A DNA stretch of 64,000 nt from Metabacillus idriensis (GTDB lineage Bacteria > Bacillota > Bacilli > Bacillales > Bacillaceae): NCBI RefSeq assembly GCF_009674765.1, contig NZ_WKKF01000001.1, positions 930,001 through 994,000 of the forward strand. The letters are read 5' to 3'. The notes beneath the pieces are model-generated. The model saw only the letters and a program-made list of their open reading frames with translations. It was not told where the DNA came from and made no database searches. The position numbers and the translations under genes were made by a program. Position 1 is the first letter of the stretch; every line of letters starts with the position of its first letter. This document shows, piece by piece, positions 16,105-24,956 of the stretch.

Positions 16105-18291
16105 ATGAGCCAAGTTATCAATAAATGTGAAATCACATCACTGCAGGAACAGATTAAGTTGCTGGAATTGGAAAACAAACGCCTTCTGGAAAACAGCCGT
16201 CAACATGAAATCGTCTTTGAAAGTGCAATGGAAGCCATCATTATTATTGATGAGTCATTTCATTTTATAGATTGCAATAAATCAGCATGCCTCCTTTTTC
16301 AACTGACAAAAAAAGAAATGCAGAAGCGGAAAATGTGCGATTTTTTATCTCTAGTTCCTCATCAGCAGCTTCATAAGCAGGTGGAAGAACTGAGGGATCA
16401 AGACCAGACCTCCGATGAACTGATTATCAAGCTTGACAATGGACAAGTGAAATTCGTTGAGATTTCCATTCAGAAAAATGCACTTGGAACGAAGCATTTA
16501 GCGTTAATGCGCGATATTTCCTCTAATAAAATGCTTGAGCGGGAACGGACAATCAATGAACAGCTCTTTAAAGATCTTTTTCACCGGGCTGTAGACGGCA
16601 TTGTCATTTTTGACGGCAGCGGCCAGTTTATTGATGCAAACGGTTCGTTCTGTCAAAACTTTGAAATTGACAAAAGCAAACTGAGTACATTTAAACTGGA
16701 TGATTTTATTGAAGGGGAAAATCAGTTTAAGCTTGATAAGCTGTGGTCGATCCTGAACGAGGGAGGCCGTGCCAAAGGCGAAATGCCCGTTCTCCTTCAG
16801 TCAGGAAGAAAAAAAGTGTTTGAATTCACCTCAACCTCAAATGTGCTGAGCGGATTTAATATGGCGATTATGAGGGATATTACCGATAAACGGAATATGG
16901 AAATGAAGCTCTTTAAGAGCGAGGAACGCTTCAGGGAGATCTTTGAGAATGCAATCGATGCCATCATTATCTGGAACAATGACGGCAGAATCATCAGTGC
17001 CAATCAGTCTGCCTGCCGGACCTTTGAATTATCGATAGAGAATTTAATCAGCAGCAGTATATACGACTTTATGGACTTAAGCGATCTGAAGTTCAGAGCC
17101 GCTAAAAAAGAATATGTGCGAAAAGGCGCTATTCGAGAGGAATTATTGTTTTACATGCCAAACGGACAATGCAAACAGCTTGAATTCACATCAAAAATGG
17201 ACGTGACAGATGGCCATCATTTAACGATTCTAAGGAATGTCAGCGATCGTAAGCGCATGGAAAAAGAGCTCCGCGAAAGCGAACAGAAGTTCAGGAAGAT
17301 TTTTAACGGTGCGATGGACGGCATTGTGCTGATTGATGACAGCTACACGATTATCGACGCGAATCCAACAGCAAGCCATATCCTTGAAATTCCGCTAGGC
17401 GAGATTCATAAATATAACCTGCACGAGCTGATTTCCCACGATAAAATAGAAGGGAATTCGATGTATTTTATCGATGAAACAACAGAGGAAATCCCGTTTA
17501 AGCTTCAAAATAATAAAGAAAAAATCCTTGAGTTTTCATTAAAGCGGAACATTATTGAAAACATGAATCTTGCGATCTTCCGCGACATTACAGAAAAGAA
17601 AGAATTGGAAGAACGGCTTCGCAAATCAGATACACTTAGTGTCGTAGGAGAACTCGCAGCCGGAATTGCTCATGAAATCCGCAATCCGATGACGGCTTTA
17701 AAGGGATTTATTCAGCTTCTTGAAGCGAATGTCAAAGAAGATTTTTCGATGTACTTTAATGTCATAACATCTGAGCTGAGCAGGATTGAATCCATCATTA
17801 CCGAGTTTTTGATCCTTGCAAAGCCCCAGGCAATCTCTTATCAGGAAAAAGAAGTGGTCACCATTATGAAGGAAACGATTGAACTTCTGAATGCCCAGGC
17901 AATCCTTGTAAATGTACAGATCCAATTGAATCATAATGGGTCAGTCCCGCTTGTTTATTGTGAGCCAAACCAGCTGAAACAAGTATTTATTAATATCTTG
18001 AAAAATGCGATTGAAGTGATGCCAAGCGGAGGCACGATTCAAGTAGATATTATGATGAAAAATGAAAATGAACTTCAAGTCTCAATTATTGATGAAGGAT
18101 CCGGAATTCCTGAAGATAAAATCAAGCGTCTTGGAGAACCGTTCTATACTACAAAAGACAGAGGAACTGGCCTTGGTTTAATGGTCAGTTATAAAATTAT
18201 TGAAGAGCATTGCGGCAAAGTGGAGGTTGAAAGCAAAGTCGGAAATGGTACAGCGTTTCACATCACACTGCCGATCAGACAAACCATGTGA
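16105..18291 (+). CDS. kinE: Multi-PAS sporulation-type sensor histidine kinase KinE
   Basis: This is a soluble histidine kinase of the Spo0A phosphorelay type. A short N-terminal coiled coil (about 10-30) is followed by four PAS domains (about 33-140, 150-262, 268-385 and 393-500). The HisKA domain has the phospho-acceptor H523 in GIAHEIRNPMTALKG. The C-terminal HATPase has an N-box (LKNAIEVM), DEGSGIPED and GTGLGLMVS. There is no membrane helix. Its 728 aa compares with about 738 for B. subtilis KinE. The neighbours ykrP and ogt confirm the identity by synteny. It presumably feeds phosphate to Spo0F. Confidence 0.9.
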   Translation: MSQVINKCEITSLQEQIKLLELENKRLLENSRQHEIVFESAMEAIIIIDESFHFIDCNKSACLLFQLTKKEMQKRKMCDFLSLVPHQQLHKQVEELRDQDQTSDELIIKLDNGQVKFVEISIQKNALGTKHLALMRDISSNKMLERERTINEQLFKDLFHRAVDGIVIFDGSGQFIDANGSFCQNFEIDKSKLSTFKLDDFIEGENQFKLDKLWSILNEGGRAKGEMPVLLQSGRKKVFEFTSTSNVLSGFNMAIMRDITDKRNMEMKLFKSEERFREIFENAIDAIIIWNNDGRIISANQSACRTFELSIENLISSSIYDFMDLSDLKFRAAKKEYVRKGAIREELLFYMPNGQCKQLEFTSKMDVTDGHHLTILRNVSDRKRMEKELRESEQKFRKIFNGAMDGIVLIDDSYTIIDANPTASHILEIPLGEIHKYNLHELISHDKIEGNSMYFIDETTEEIPFKLQNNKEKILEFSLKRNIIENMNLAIFRDITEKKELEERLRKSDTLSVVGELAAGIAHEIRNPMTALKGFIQLLEANVKEDFSMYFNVITSELSRIESIITEFLILAKPQAISYQEKEVVTIMKETIELLNAQAILVNVQIQLNHNGSVPLVYCEPNQLKQVFINILKNAIEVMPSGGTIQVDIMMKNENELQVSIIDEGSGIPEDKIKRLGEPFYTTKDRGTGLGLMVSYKIIEEHCGKVEVESKVGNGTAFHITLPIRQTM

Positions 18292-18302
18292 GAGGAATCC
18301 AT

Positions 18303-18797
18303 ATGCACTCATACACAGCAGTTCACACACCAATTGGCAAAGTAATCGTAACAGCAGATGATCACTTTATTACAAGGGTGTTCCTTATAGAAGAACAATT
18401 TGAAGAACATTTGCTCAAACACCCAATGCAGCAGTCAGATGAGCATCATTTATTAAAGGAAGCAAAAAAACAATTATCCGAATATTTCGAAGGAGGAAGA
18501 ACCTCTTTTCAGCTGCCATTCAAGCAGGAAGGGACGGCTTTTCAAGAACAAGTGTGGTCCGCTCTTTCAGAGATTCCTTTTGGTGAGTCACGGACTTACC
18601 TTGATGTTGCTGTTAAAATCGGCAACCCAAAAGCGGTCCGGGCAGTAGGACAGGCCAACAAGAAAAATTCCCTGCCAATCTTCATCCCCTGTCACCGCGT
18701 GATTGGAGCTAAAGGAATGCTGACAGGATATGCAGGCACAAAGACGGATTTAAAAGCAGTTCTGCTTGACCTTGAAAAAATTTCCTATCATTCTTAA
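18303..18797 (+). CDS. ogt: Methylated-DNA-protein-cysteine S-methyltransferase
   Basis: This suicide DNA-repair protein removes O6-alkyl groups from guanine onto its own cysteine. The N-terminal domain is about residues 1-75. The C-terminal DNA-binding domain has the HTH EIPFGESRTYLDVAVKIG and the active-site motif IPCHRVIG with C130. It is 164 aa, as in B. subtilis Ogt. ATG 18303 is preferred, with GAGAGG seven bases upstream, over an in-frame GTG that overlaps the kinE stop. The 11-base gap to kinE suggests cotranscription. Confidence 0.93.
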   Translation: MHSYTAVHTPIGKVIVTADDHFITRVFLIEEQFEEHLLKHPMQQSDEHHLLKEAKKQLSEYFEGGRTSFQLPFKQEGTAFQEQVWSALSEIPFGESRTYLDVAVKIGNPKAVRAVGQANKKNSLPIFIPCHRVIGAKGMLTGYAGTKTDLKAVLLDLEKISYHS

Positions 18798-18851
18798 TTT
18801 GCTTGTCACATACTTACCCGCGCGACATATTATTTAGTATAGTTAAAAAAG

Positions 18852-18865
18852 TTGCCCCGGGGCAA
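18852..18865. promoter_or_regulatory. Perfect 14-bp palindrome upstream of a small gene
   Basis: TTGCCCCGGGGCAA is flanked by six A residues on each side, with one G between the left run and the palindrome. It lies 12 bases before the 35-codon gene at 18878. It lacks a plus-strand T tract, so it is not a plus-strand terminator. It could be an operator or a minus-strand stop signal. Confidence 0.4.
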
Positions 18866-18877
18866 AAAAGGTGTGTG

Positions 18878-18985
18878 ATGAGAGTGTGGAAACGTCCAAA
18901 TAAACTCGCATTCTATGCTGATTTATTTTCAAAAATGAATGTGATTACGGAAGAGCAGAAAAAAACGATATTGAGCAAGAAATAG
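18878..18985 (+). CDS. Very small basic protein, 35 aa
   Basis: ATG 18878 to TAG encodes a basic peptide beginning MRVWKRPNKLAFYADLFSKM and ending in a Lys-rich tail. AAGGTG lies 5 bases upstream, an acceptable but close RBS. There is no signal peptide or membrane helix. I do not recognise the family. The gene sits between ogt and kynA on the same strand, just downstream of a GC-rich palindrome that may regulate it. Coding status is moderate only. Confidence 0.45.
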   Translation: MRVWKRPNKLAFYADLFSKMNVITEEQKKTILSKK

Positions 18986-19033
18986 AGGAGTTCAGCAGCA
19001 GTCTGAGCTCTTTTGCTGTGAGGGGGAGATAAA

Positions 19034-19864
19034 ATGAAAGATCCAAAAGACGAAAAGGGGATACACACAGATTTTATCAATCGAATGACATACGGGGAGT
19101 ATCTTCAATTAGAACCGCTGCTCAGCAGCCAGAAGCGATTGTCTGGCCATCATGATGAAATGCTGTTTATCATCATTCATCAAGTAAGCGAGCTGTGGAT
19201 GAAACTGATCCTTCATGAACTGAGCGCAAGCATTGAAGCCATTGAAAAAGGGGAATTATCGATGGCCTTTAAAATGCTTGCGCGCGTATCAAAAATCCAA
19301 TCTCAAATCATTGAAGCCTGGGACGTTCTATCAACCTTAACACCATCAGAATATGTCCAGTTCCGCGACAAGCTCGGACAAGCATCAGGCTTCCAGTCTC
19401 ATCAATACCGGATGATTGAATTTGCATTGGGCTACAAAACCACACATGTATTGGACATCTATAAAAAAGATCCTGATTTGCACCAAACGCTGTCTGAAGC
19501 GCTCCATAAGCCAAGTATCTATGACGTATCGATTCAAGCATTGGCAGCAGCGGGCCTTCCCATTCCTGATGAAACACTGAACAGGGACGTAACCGTTACA
19601 TACAAAGGTGATCAGGCAGTTGAGGCTGCGTGGCTTGAAGTGTACCGCAGCCCAGAGGCGTACTGGGACTTATACGAACTTGCTGAAAAATTGATTGATA
19701 TCGAAGACTGGCTGCAGCAATGGCGCTTCAGGCACATGAAAACAGTAGAACGCATCATCGGCTTCAAAAAAGGAACAGGCGGATCATCAGGTGTCACGTA
19801 TTTAAAGAAGGTGCTCGACCATCGTTTTTTTCCGGAGCTTTGGGATATACGGACGAAGCTGTAA
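19034..19864 (+). CDS. kynA: Tryptophan 2,3-dioxygenase
   Basis: This heme enzyme opens the indole ring of L-tryptophan to N-formylkynurenine, the first step of the kynurenine pathway. Family motifs are [16 protein letters not shown] near the N-terminus, [35 protein letters not shown], the heme-ligand region [12 protein letters not shown], and [13 protein letters not shown] with the C-terminal ELWDIRTKL. The size is 276 aa, normal for bacterial KynA. The RBS is GAGGGGGAG. No kynB or kynU is adjacent, so the rest of the pathway, if present, is elsewhere. Confidence 0.95.
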   Translation: MKDPKDEKGIHTDFINRMTYGEYLQLEPLLSSQKRLSGHHDEMLFIIIHQVSELWMKLILHELSASIEAIEKGELSMAFKMLARVSKIQSQIIEAWDVLSTLTPSEYVQFRDKLGQASGFQSHQYRMIEFALGYKTTHVLDIYKKDPDLHQTLSEALHKPSIYDVSIQALAAAGLPIPDETLNRDVTVTYKGDQAVEAAWLEVYRSPEAYWDLYELAEKLIDIEDWLQQWRFRHMKTVERIIGFKKGTGGSSGVTYLKKVLDHRFFPELWDIRTKL

Positions 19865-19871
19865 GGATTGC

Positions 19872-19903
19872 ATGCCCATTCCATTTGGAATTGGGCATTT
19901 TTT
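19872..19903 (+). terminator. Intrinsic terminator after kynA
   Basis: TGCCCATTCC-ATTT-GGAATTGGGCA with one bulge, followed by a T run. Confidence 0.75.
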
Positions 19904-19985
19904 GTTGTAAATTGTTCAACTCATGAGTTTTGCCTGAAAAAATATAAAAAATTCCAATTATTCAATTGACAACTATTTAACAATT

Positions 19986-20018
19986 CGATTATCATCTAAT
20001 TAGATAATCGTCTAATCG
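19986..20018 (+). promoter_or_regulatory. Candidate autoregulatory operator of the ArsR-type gene
   Basis: CGATTAT (19986-19992) and ATAATCG (20004-20010) form an inverted repeat around the palindromic TCTAATTAGA. A third TAATCG half-site follows at 20013-20018, ending just before the GGAGGGG RBS. Its position is typical of an ArsR-family operator. Confidence 0.5.
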
Positions 20019-20029
20019 GAGGGGAAACA

Positions 20030-20611
20030 ATGCAGCTGAACAAACTCGTCACGTTTCATAAAGTTATGGGAGATGCGACCAGGATCCGTATTCTGGCCCT
20101 TTTATCCAAAGGTCCCAAAAACGGTCAGACGCTTTCAGGTATTCTCGGACTGACACCGCCGACCATTACACACCATTTAACAAAGCTTAGAGAAATCAGC
20201 CTGATTTCTGAAAAACGGGTTAAAAACACCATCTATTTTCAGGTGAATGAAAAACTGCTGCAGCAGCTGTCACTTGGCATGATGGAAATTGTAACAGGCA
20301 AAGGGGAGCTTGAAGTGAATCAGGAAAAAACAGCAGAGCATACAAAGATACTTGGGAATTACTTAACGAAGGACGGCAAGCTGAAAACCATTCCGCCGCA
20401 GCGGAAAAGAAGGCTGATTGTTCTTTATCATTTAGCAAAGGGATTTGAGGCAGGGAAGAAATACCCGGAAAAAGAGATCAATGAATACATTAAAAGATTT
20501 CATGAGGATTTTGCGACGATTCGAAGAGAGTTTATCGTCAATCACATCATGTATCGGGAAAACTCCATTTACGAATTGAATCCTAAAGAATTATGGGCGA
20601 AAATTGAATAG
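20030..20611 (+). CDS. ArsR-family transcriptional regulator with DUF2087 domain
   Basis: The N-terminal winged helix (about residues 5-80) is clear: VMGDATRIRILALLSKG then GLTPPTITHHLTKLREISLIS. The C-terminal part (about 110-193), with PPQRKRRLIVLYHLAKGFEAGKKYPEKEIN, matches the DUF2087 domain found fused to ArsR regulators. No Cys metal site is visible in the recognition helix, so metals are unlikely to be the signal. It is cotranscribed with the acetyltransferase that starts 11 bases downstream, and is probably autoregulated through the dyad before its RBS. Confidence 0.85.
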   Translation: MQLNKLVTFHKVMGDATRIRILALLSKGPKNGQTLSGILGLTPPTITHHLTKLREISLISEKRVKNTIYFQVNEKLLQQLSLGMMEIVTGKGELEVNQEKTAEHTKILGNYLTKDGKLKTIPPQRKRRLIVLYHLAKGFEAGKKYPEKEINEYIKRFHEDFATIRREFIVNHIMYRENSIYELNPKELWAKIE

Positions 20612-20622
20612 GAGCGGATGGG

Positions 20623-21099
20623 ATGATCAAACTGGAGCCAAGAGAACAAGAACACCTTCCTGCTGAAATTGAAATCATGAATTCCAATCCGGATTTTAAT
20701 CTTATTTCATGCGGGAAACCTCATCTAACGGAAGAAGAGTTACAGAAAGAACGCGAAGAAGGAAAAGCAGTTGATGCAAAACGGTTTATGATTAAACATG
20801 AGAATCAAATCATAGGCATCATTGAATATTGCCCGCTGAATCCGAATGACGGGAAACCGTGGATTGGCTTGTTTATCATTCACCGAAATTTTCAGGGCAA
20901 GGGACTTGCGAAGCTTGCCTATGAAACAGCAGAAGAGGAACTCCTTGCCGCGGAAGGCTTCAGCGAAGTCAGGCTCGGGGTGCTGACAAATAATGATCGC
21001 GGCAATTTATTTTGGCAGCGGATGGGGTATACCGCTTTTAAAGAAGGAATGCATGAGAATAGACCAATCTATCATTATAAGAAAAGGCTATTTTCGTAA
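20623..21099 (+). CDS. GNAT-family N-acetyltransferase
   Basis: The protein has 158 residues and a GNAT fold. The acetyl-CoA binding motif is HRNFQGKGLAKLAYE, preceded by strand WIGLFI, and the late strand RLGVLTNNDRGNLFWQRMGY is typical. The substrate is unknown. RBS TAGGAG is 10 bases upstream. Translation ends RLFS-TAA, and the last codons and stop lie within the edge of the family B repeat at 21087. The element therefore abuts or slightly replaces the original C-terminus. It shares an operon with the ArsR regulator. Confidence 0.85.
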   Translation: MIKLEPREQEHLPAEIEIMNSNPDFNLISCGKPHLTEEELQKEREEGKAVDAKRFMIKHENQIIGIIEYCPLNPNDGKPWIGLFIIHRNFQGKGLAKLAYETAEEELLAAEGFSEVRLGVLTNNDRGNLFWQRMGYTAFKEGMHENRPIYHYKKRLFS

Positions 21100-21304
21100 A
21101 CTTTGTTGCTTTAAAACTAGATATTAAAGACCCTAAGTGGATTGCAGCGGATAAACTTGACTCCTTCGGGAACGTAGAGGGAAATGGGAGACCCCGGAAG
21201 CGAAGCTGAGGAGGGCTCCCACCCGGACCGCGGAAAGCAAGTTCCTGGAGCGGAAAGAAACGGACAACATTTATCATGAAAACAACAATCTTTGCGAAAA
21301 CAGC
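21087..21304. repeat. Palindromic repeat family B, copy 2
   Basis: The landmark order is the same as the copy at 14519: TTTTCGTAAACTTTGTTGCTTT, GTGGATTGCAGCGGA, GGGAGACCCCGGAAGC, CCGCGGAAAGCAAGTTCCTG, AACGGACAACATTTAT and GCGAAAACAGC. The left edge supplies the stop codon of the GNAT gene. Confidence 0.85.
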
Positions 21305-21337
21305 TTAAGAAAAAAATAAAGTAGAGCGATGAACGCT

Positions 21338-22345
21338 CTACTTTTTCTGTAAATGAGACAATGCCAGCGCACCAACCAAAATGGCCCCTTTAATGATGTC
21401 CTGAGCATAATAAGGAACGTTCAGCATGGTTAAGCCGTTTAGTAATATGCCGATGAGGATGGCGCCGAAGAACGTGCCGATGACATTTGGCTTGCCTGCT
21501 CCAAAGACGGAAATGCCAATAAACGCAGCAGCCACACCGTCCATCAATAGGGGAGCACCGGCTGAAACCTGCCCTGTTCCAATCCTTGATGCAAGGATAA
21601 TTCCTGCGATCGCTGCAAAAACCCCGCTCAGCACATAGGCATATGTCCGGTAACGATTAACAGGTATTCCTGAGAGTCTTGCAGCTTCCCGGTTTCCGCC
21701 GGTCATATAAAACAGCCGGCCGGGCTTTGTATACTGCAAAAACAAGTGAACTAGAATGACAGTTATGATCATCAGCAGAGCTGAAAAGGGAATTGAAAAC
21801 AGGCTGCCCTGTCCGATGAAAAGAAACGAGGGAATAAACTTCCCGGTCGCGGTTCCGCCGCCTTCAAGAGGCATGCTGTTGTAAATTGAGTAGCCTTTTG
21901 TGTACGTCAAATGAATCCCGTTTACGATATACATGACTGCAAGTGTTGCGAGCAGATCAGGAAGCTTTACTTTTACAACTAAAAAAGAATTGATTAATCC
22001 GACTACGATTCCGATTACGATTGGGACAAGCAGCGCGACAAGCAATTCCTGTCTGAATAAAACCAGTGCAGCCGCACTTCCAATCGTGGCAAGACTGACA
22101 GTAGACCCTACAGATAAATCAAATCCATCAACAATCAGCGAAAAGGTAATGCCAATTGCAACAAATGTGACAATTGAAATCGACCGCAGGATGTCACTGA
22201 AATTTGAATACGTTAAAAATTCGTCCACTGCGATGCTGAAGTAGATGGTAACAGCTAAAATGACGAGCATAGTGCCGTGCTTATACAGAAAGGGCAGAAT
22301 GCTCCTTTGTTTTTTTGTCTTGATGACGATGGCTTCCTCCATCAT
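21338..22345 (-). CDS. Sugar-type ABC transporter permease (CUT2 family)
   Basis: This membrane subunit of an RbsC-like importer has about eight to ten hydrophobic helices over 335 aa. It carries the family signatures GFDLSVGSTVSLA and GGNREAARLSGIPV (the EAA-like loop contacting the ATPase). The start at 22345 has AGGAGGTGAAG directly upstream and lies inside the 3' end of the ATPase gene (65-base overlap), so translation is coupled. It is the last gene of the mtnK-mtnA-binding protein-ATPase-permease unit. The setting behind a SAM riboswitch suggests the substrate is methylthioribose; this is inference. Confidence 0.85.
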   Translation of the reverse strand: MMEEAIVIKTKKQRSILPFLYKHGTMLVILAVTIYFSIAVDEFLTYSNFSDILRSISIVTFVAIGITFSLIVDGFDLSVGSTVSLATIGSAAALVLFRQELLVALLVPIVIGIVVGLINSFLVVKVKLPDLLATLAVMYIVNGIHLTYTKGYSIYNSMPLEGGGTATGKFIPSFLFIGQGSLFSIPFSALLMIITVILVHLFLQYTKPGRLFYMTGGNREAARLSGIPVNRYRTYAYVLSGVFAAIAGIILASRIGTGQVSAGAPLLMDGVAAAFIGISVFGAGKPNVIGTFFGAILIGILLNGLTMLNVPYYAQDIIKGAILVGALALSHLQKK

Positions 22346-23825
22346 CTTCACCTCCTGATGCATAATAAATGAGCTTTTCTATCGTTGCTTCCTCGTGTGT
22401 GAGGACTTTGGCCACTTTGCCTTTATTTAAAACAATGATGCGGTCGGCTACTTCCAGCAGTTCCTCCCATTCACCTGAAAAATAGACAATTCCTTTTCCT
22501 TCAGCCGCAAGCTGCTGAATCAGCTGGAAGACTTCTTTTTTGGCGCCGACATCAATCCCTTTTGTCGGTTCATCAAAAAGAAAGAGTGAGGAATCGGTAT
22601 TAAGCCATTTTCCGATCACAACCTTTTGCTGATTACCTCCGCTCAGCAGACTTGTGGAAATGGAAGGGGAGGCAGCTGAAATATTTAACCGGCTGATCAG
22701 CCGGCTTGCTAAAGCTTGTTCCTTCTGCTTTGAAATCCACAGGTTCTTTGTGATGGAGCCGAGCGACTGGATCGATAAATTCACCGATACAGGTTCATGA
22801 ACAAACAATCCCTGTTTTCTTCTCTCTTCAGGAATCAGGCAAATGCCTGATTGAATGGCGGCTGCAGGGGAGGTGAGTTTAACCCGTTTCCCTCTAAGTT
22901 CAATCAAAGCTTTCGTGGAGCTTAAACCATATAAAGCTTCAGCAAGCTCTGTTTTTCCAGCGCCTGCTAGACCTGCTACTCCGACAATCTCTCCTTCATG
23001 GACAGTGAAGCTTAGTTTGCTGCCGAACTTCTCAATCACTACACCTTCTGCAAGAAATAAGGGTTTTTCGAATGTCTTGCCCGTTTTTCTCTTCTCAATT
23101 TGAAAAGCGGAGCCAATCATATGCCTGACGATCTCTGCAATTTCAATGTCCGCGGCATCACCGCTGTGAACAACGCTTCCATCCCGTAAAATGGTCACTC
23201 TGTCACAGATTTCTTTTACTTCTGAGAGCTTATGAGAGATATAGATAATCGCTGTACCTTCTGCGCGCAGCTGCCTGATGATGGTAAAAAGAATGCTGGT
23301 TTCTGTATTACTTAGAGGAGCTGTCGGCTCATCTAAAATGATGTAGTTTGCAGATGCAGAAAGGGTTTTGGCAAGTAAAATCAGCTGCTTTTCCTGAAGC
23401 GTGCAATCCTGAACCAGCTTGCTGACATTGATCCTGAGGCCGACCCGCTGCAAAACGGCCTCTGCGTCCGCTTTCAGCTTTCTGTAAGATATGGCTGCTG
23501 ACTTTTGATCAGGGATGTTTGCCACGTTTTCATAGACTGTGAGAGTAGGGAAGAGGGCAGTGTCCACTTCCTGGACAACAAACCCGATTCCAGCTTTTTT
23601 AGCGTCTGATGGATGCTGAAAGACAGTTTCTTTCCCGTGTATGGAAATGGTCCCCTGATCTGGTTTGTAATCGCCCGACAGGATCTTCATCAGCGTGCTT
23701 TTGCCTGCGCCATTCATGCCAAGCAGCGCATGAACTTCTCCTTTTTTGACAGTGAAAGAAACGCCTTTTAAGACGGCTGCTTCACCAAAGGATTTATAGA
23801 TGTCATTCATGATGAGGGAGCCCAT
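22281..23825 (-). CDS. Sugar-type ABC transporter ATPase (RbsA-like, two domains)
   Basis: This cytoplasmic energising subunit carries two nucleotide-binding domains in one 514-residue chain. Domain 1 has Walker A GMNGAGKST and Walker B IILDEPTAPL with a degenerate signature. Domain 2 (from about residue 260) has a divergent Walker A GLAGAGKTE, signature LLSGGNQQKVVIGKWL and Walker B FLFDEPTKGID. This asymmetry is normal for RbsA/MglA proteins. RBS GGGGGAATAAAC. It is cotranscribed with the lipoprotein (2-base gap) and the permease (overlap). Confidence 0.9.
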   Translation of the reverse strand: MGSLIMNDIYKSFGEAAVLKGVSFTVKKGEVHALLGMNGAGKSTLMKILSGDYKPDQGTISIHGKETVFQHPSDAKKAGIGFVVQEVDTALFPTLTVYENVANIPDQKSAAISYRKLKADAEAVLQRVGLRINVSKLVQDCTLQEKQLILLAKTLSASANYIILDEPTAPLSNTETSILFTIIRQLRAEGTAIIYISHKLSEVKEICDRVTILRDGSVVHSGDAADIEIAEIVRHMIGSAFQIEKRKTGKTFEKPLFLAEGVVIEKFGSKLSFTVHEGEIVGVAGLAGAGKTELAEALYGLSSTKALIELRGKRVKLTSPAAAIQSGICLIPEERRKQGLFVHEPVSVNLSIQSLGSITKNLWISKQKEQALASRLISRLNISAASPSISTSLLSGGNQQKVVIGKWLNTDSSLFLFDEPTKGIDVGAKKEVFQLIQQLAAEGKGIVYFSGEWEELLEVADRIIVLNKGKVAKVLTHEEATIEKLIYYASGGEDDGGSHRHQDKKTKEHSALSV

Positions 23826-23827
23826 GT

Positions 23828-24955
23828 TTATTCCCCCTTCGTTTCAAGTGTTTTCATCCAAGGTGATGTGGCGACAGTGGATGTGCCCCATCCTTGCACA
23901 TATTCTGAGAGAGAGTCCATTTTAATAGATTGCTCAGGAAGCGCTGATCCTTCAACAAGATGCGGTTCAAGGGAATAAATGTTAGGTGTTTCTTCTCCTG
24001 CAATCTTTTGATATGCAAAGCGGACCTGTACGCGTCCGACTTCGGCAGGATCCGTTGCTGCAGTTGCAGTCCAAGGGCTGTTTTCCTGCTGCATCAGTTC
24101 AAGGTCTTCATCACTTAAGTCAATTCCGTACACTTTAATTTCATCACGCCCGGCCTGCTTGATGGCACGAGTGGCACCTTTTGCAAACTCATCCCATGCG
24201 GCAAAGACCGCGTCAATATCGCCTTTGTTCGGATACTTTTTCAAGATGGCTTCCATTTGTGTTTGGGTGTCTAAAGCTGTATTGGCGCTTGCTGTTCCGA
24301 ATTTCGCCACTTCTTTGATGTTTGGATAGCGCTGTTTGAACGCTTCATAGATGGTGTGGCGTCTTTCCATTGGCGTAAAGCCTGCGACCCAAACCGTAAC
24401 GATTTCACCTTCGCCGTTTAAGTCTTCAGCTAATGTTTTAAGTGATTTCCAGGCAAGGCTGTAATCGTCCTGGTCAATGACAGTTACGCCATCTGCATTG
24501 ATGTCACTGTCAAAGGCTACAACAGGAATGCCTTTAGCAACAGCTTTTTCAACAGGGCCTTGAAGGGCGTCTGCACGGCCGTGGTCGATTAAGATGGCAT
24601 CCACGTTTTGCGTAATAGCTGTTTCTACATATGTAGCCATTTTTGATAAGTCGTTATCTGCGTTGTATATTTGTACAGATCCGCCGAATTTTTCGACTTG
24701 CTCTTGAACACCAGAGATGTATTGAGAAGAAAACGTTCCAATAGACATCTGCATAATCGCTGCTATTTTGAGCGGCTTTTGTACGGCTTCAGGTATTTCG
24801 TTGCTGCCTGAAACAGCATCACCAGCCGTTTCTTCTTTTTTTTCTTCAGAAGCTTTCGGCTCAGTGCCTGATACAGCATCCTGTTCACTTGTGCACCCCG
24901 CTAATAGAAACACAAACAATGTCAGTAAAATAAATAAGTGCCAGAACCCTTTCAA
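23828..24955 (-). CDS. Sugar-type ABC substrate-binding lipoprotein
   Basis: The extracytoplasmic solute receptor is anchored by lipidation at the lipobox LAGC (Cys 21). A Ser/Glu-rich linker of about 40 residues is followed by a periplasmic-binding-protein type I fold, starting KPLKIAAIMQMSIGTFSSQYISG. It contains DAILIDHGRADALQGPVEKA and VVAFDSDINADG, both typical of ribose/galactose binding proteins. It is 375 aa. The start lies 1 base after mtnA ends, so it is coupled. With the ATPase and permease it forms a complete importer linked to methylthioribose utilisation genes. Confidence 0.88.
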   Translation of the reverse strand: MKGFWHLFILLTLFVFLLAGCTSEQDAVSGTEPKASEEKKEETAGDAVSGSNEIPEAVQKPLKIAAIMQMSIGTFSSQYISGVQEQVEKFGGSVQIYNADNDLSKMATYVETAITQNVDAILIDHGRADALQGPVEKAVAKGIPVVAFDSDINADGVTVIDQDDYSLAWKSLKTLAEDLNGEGEIVTVWVAGFTPMERRHTIYEAFKQRYPNIKEVAKFGTASANTALDTQTQMEAILKKYPNKGDIDAVFAAWDEFAKGATRAIKQAGRDEIKVYGIDLSDEDLELMQQENSPWTATAATDPAEVGRVQVRFAYQKIAGEETPNIYSLEPHLVEGSALPEQSIKMDSLSEYVQGWGTSTVATSPWMKTLETKGE

Positions 24956-24956
24956 T

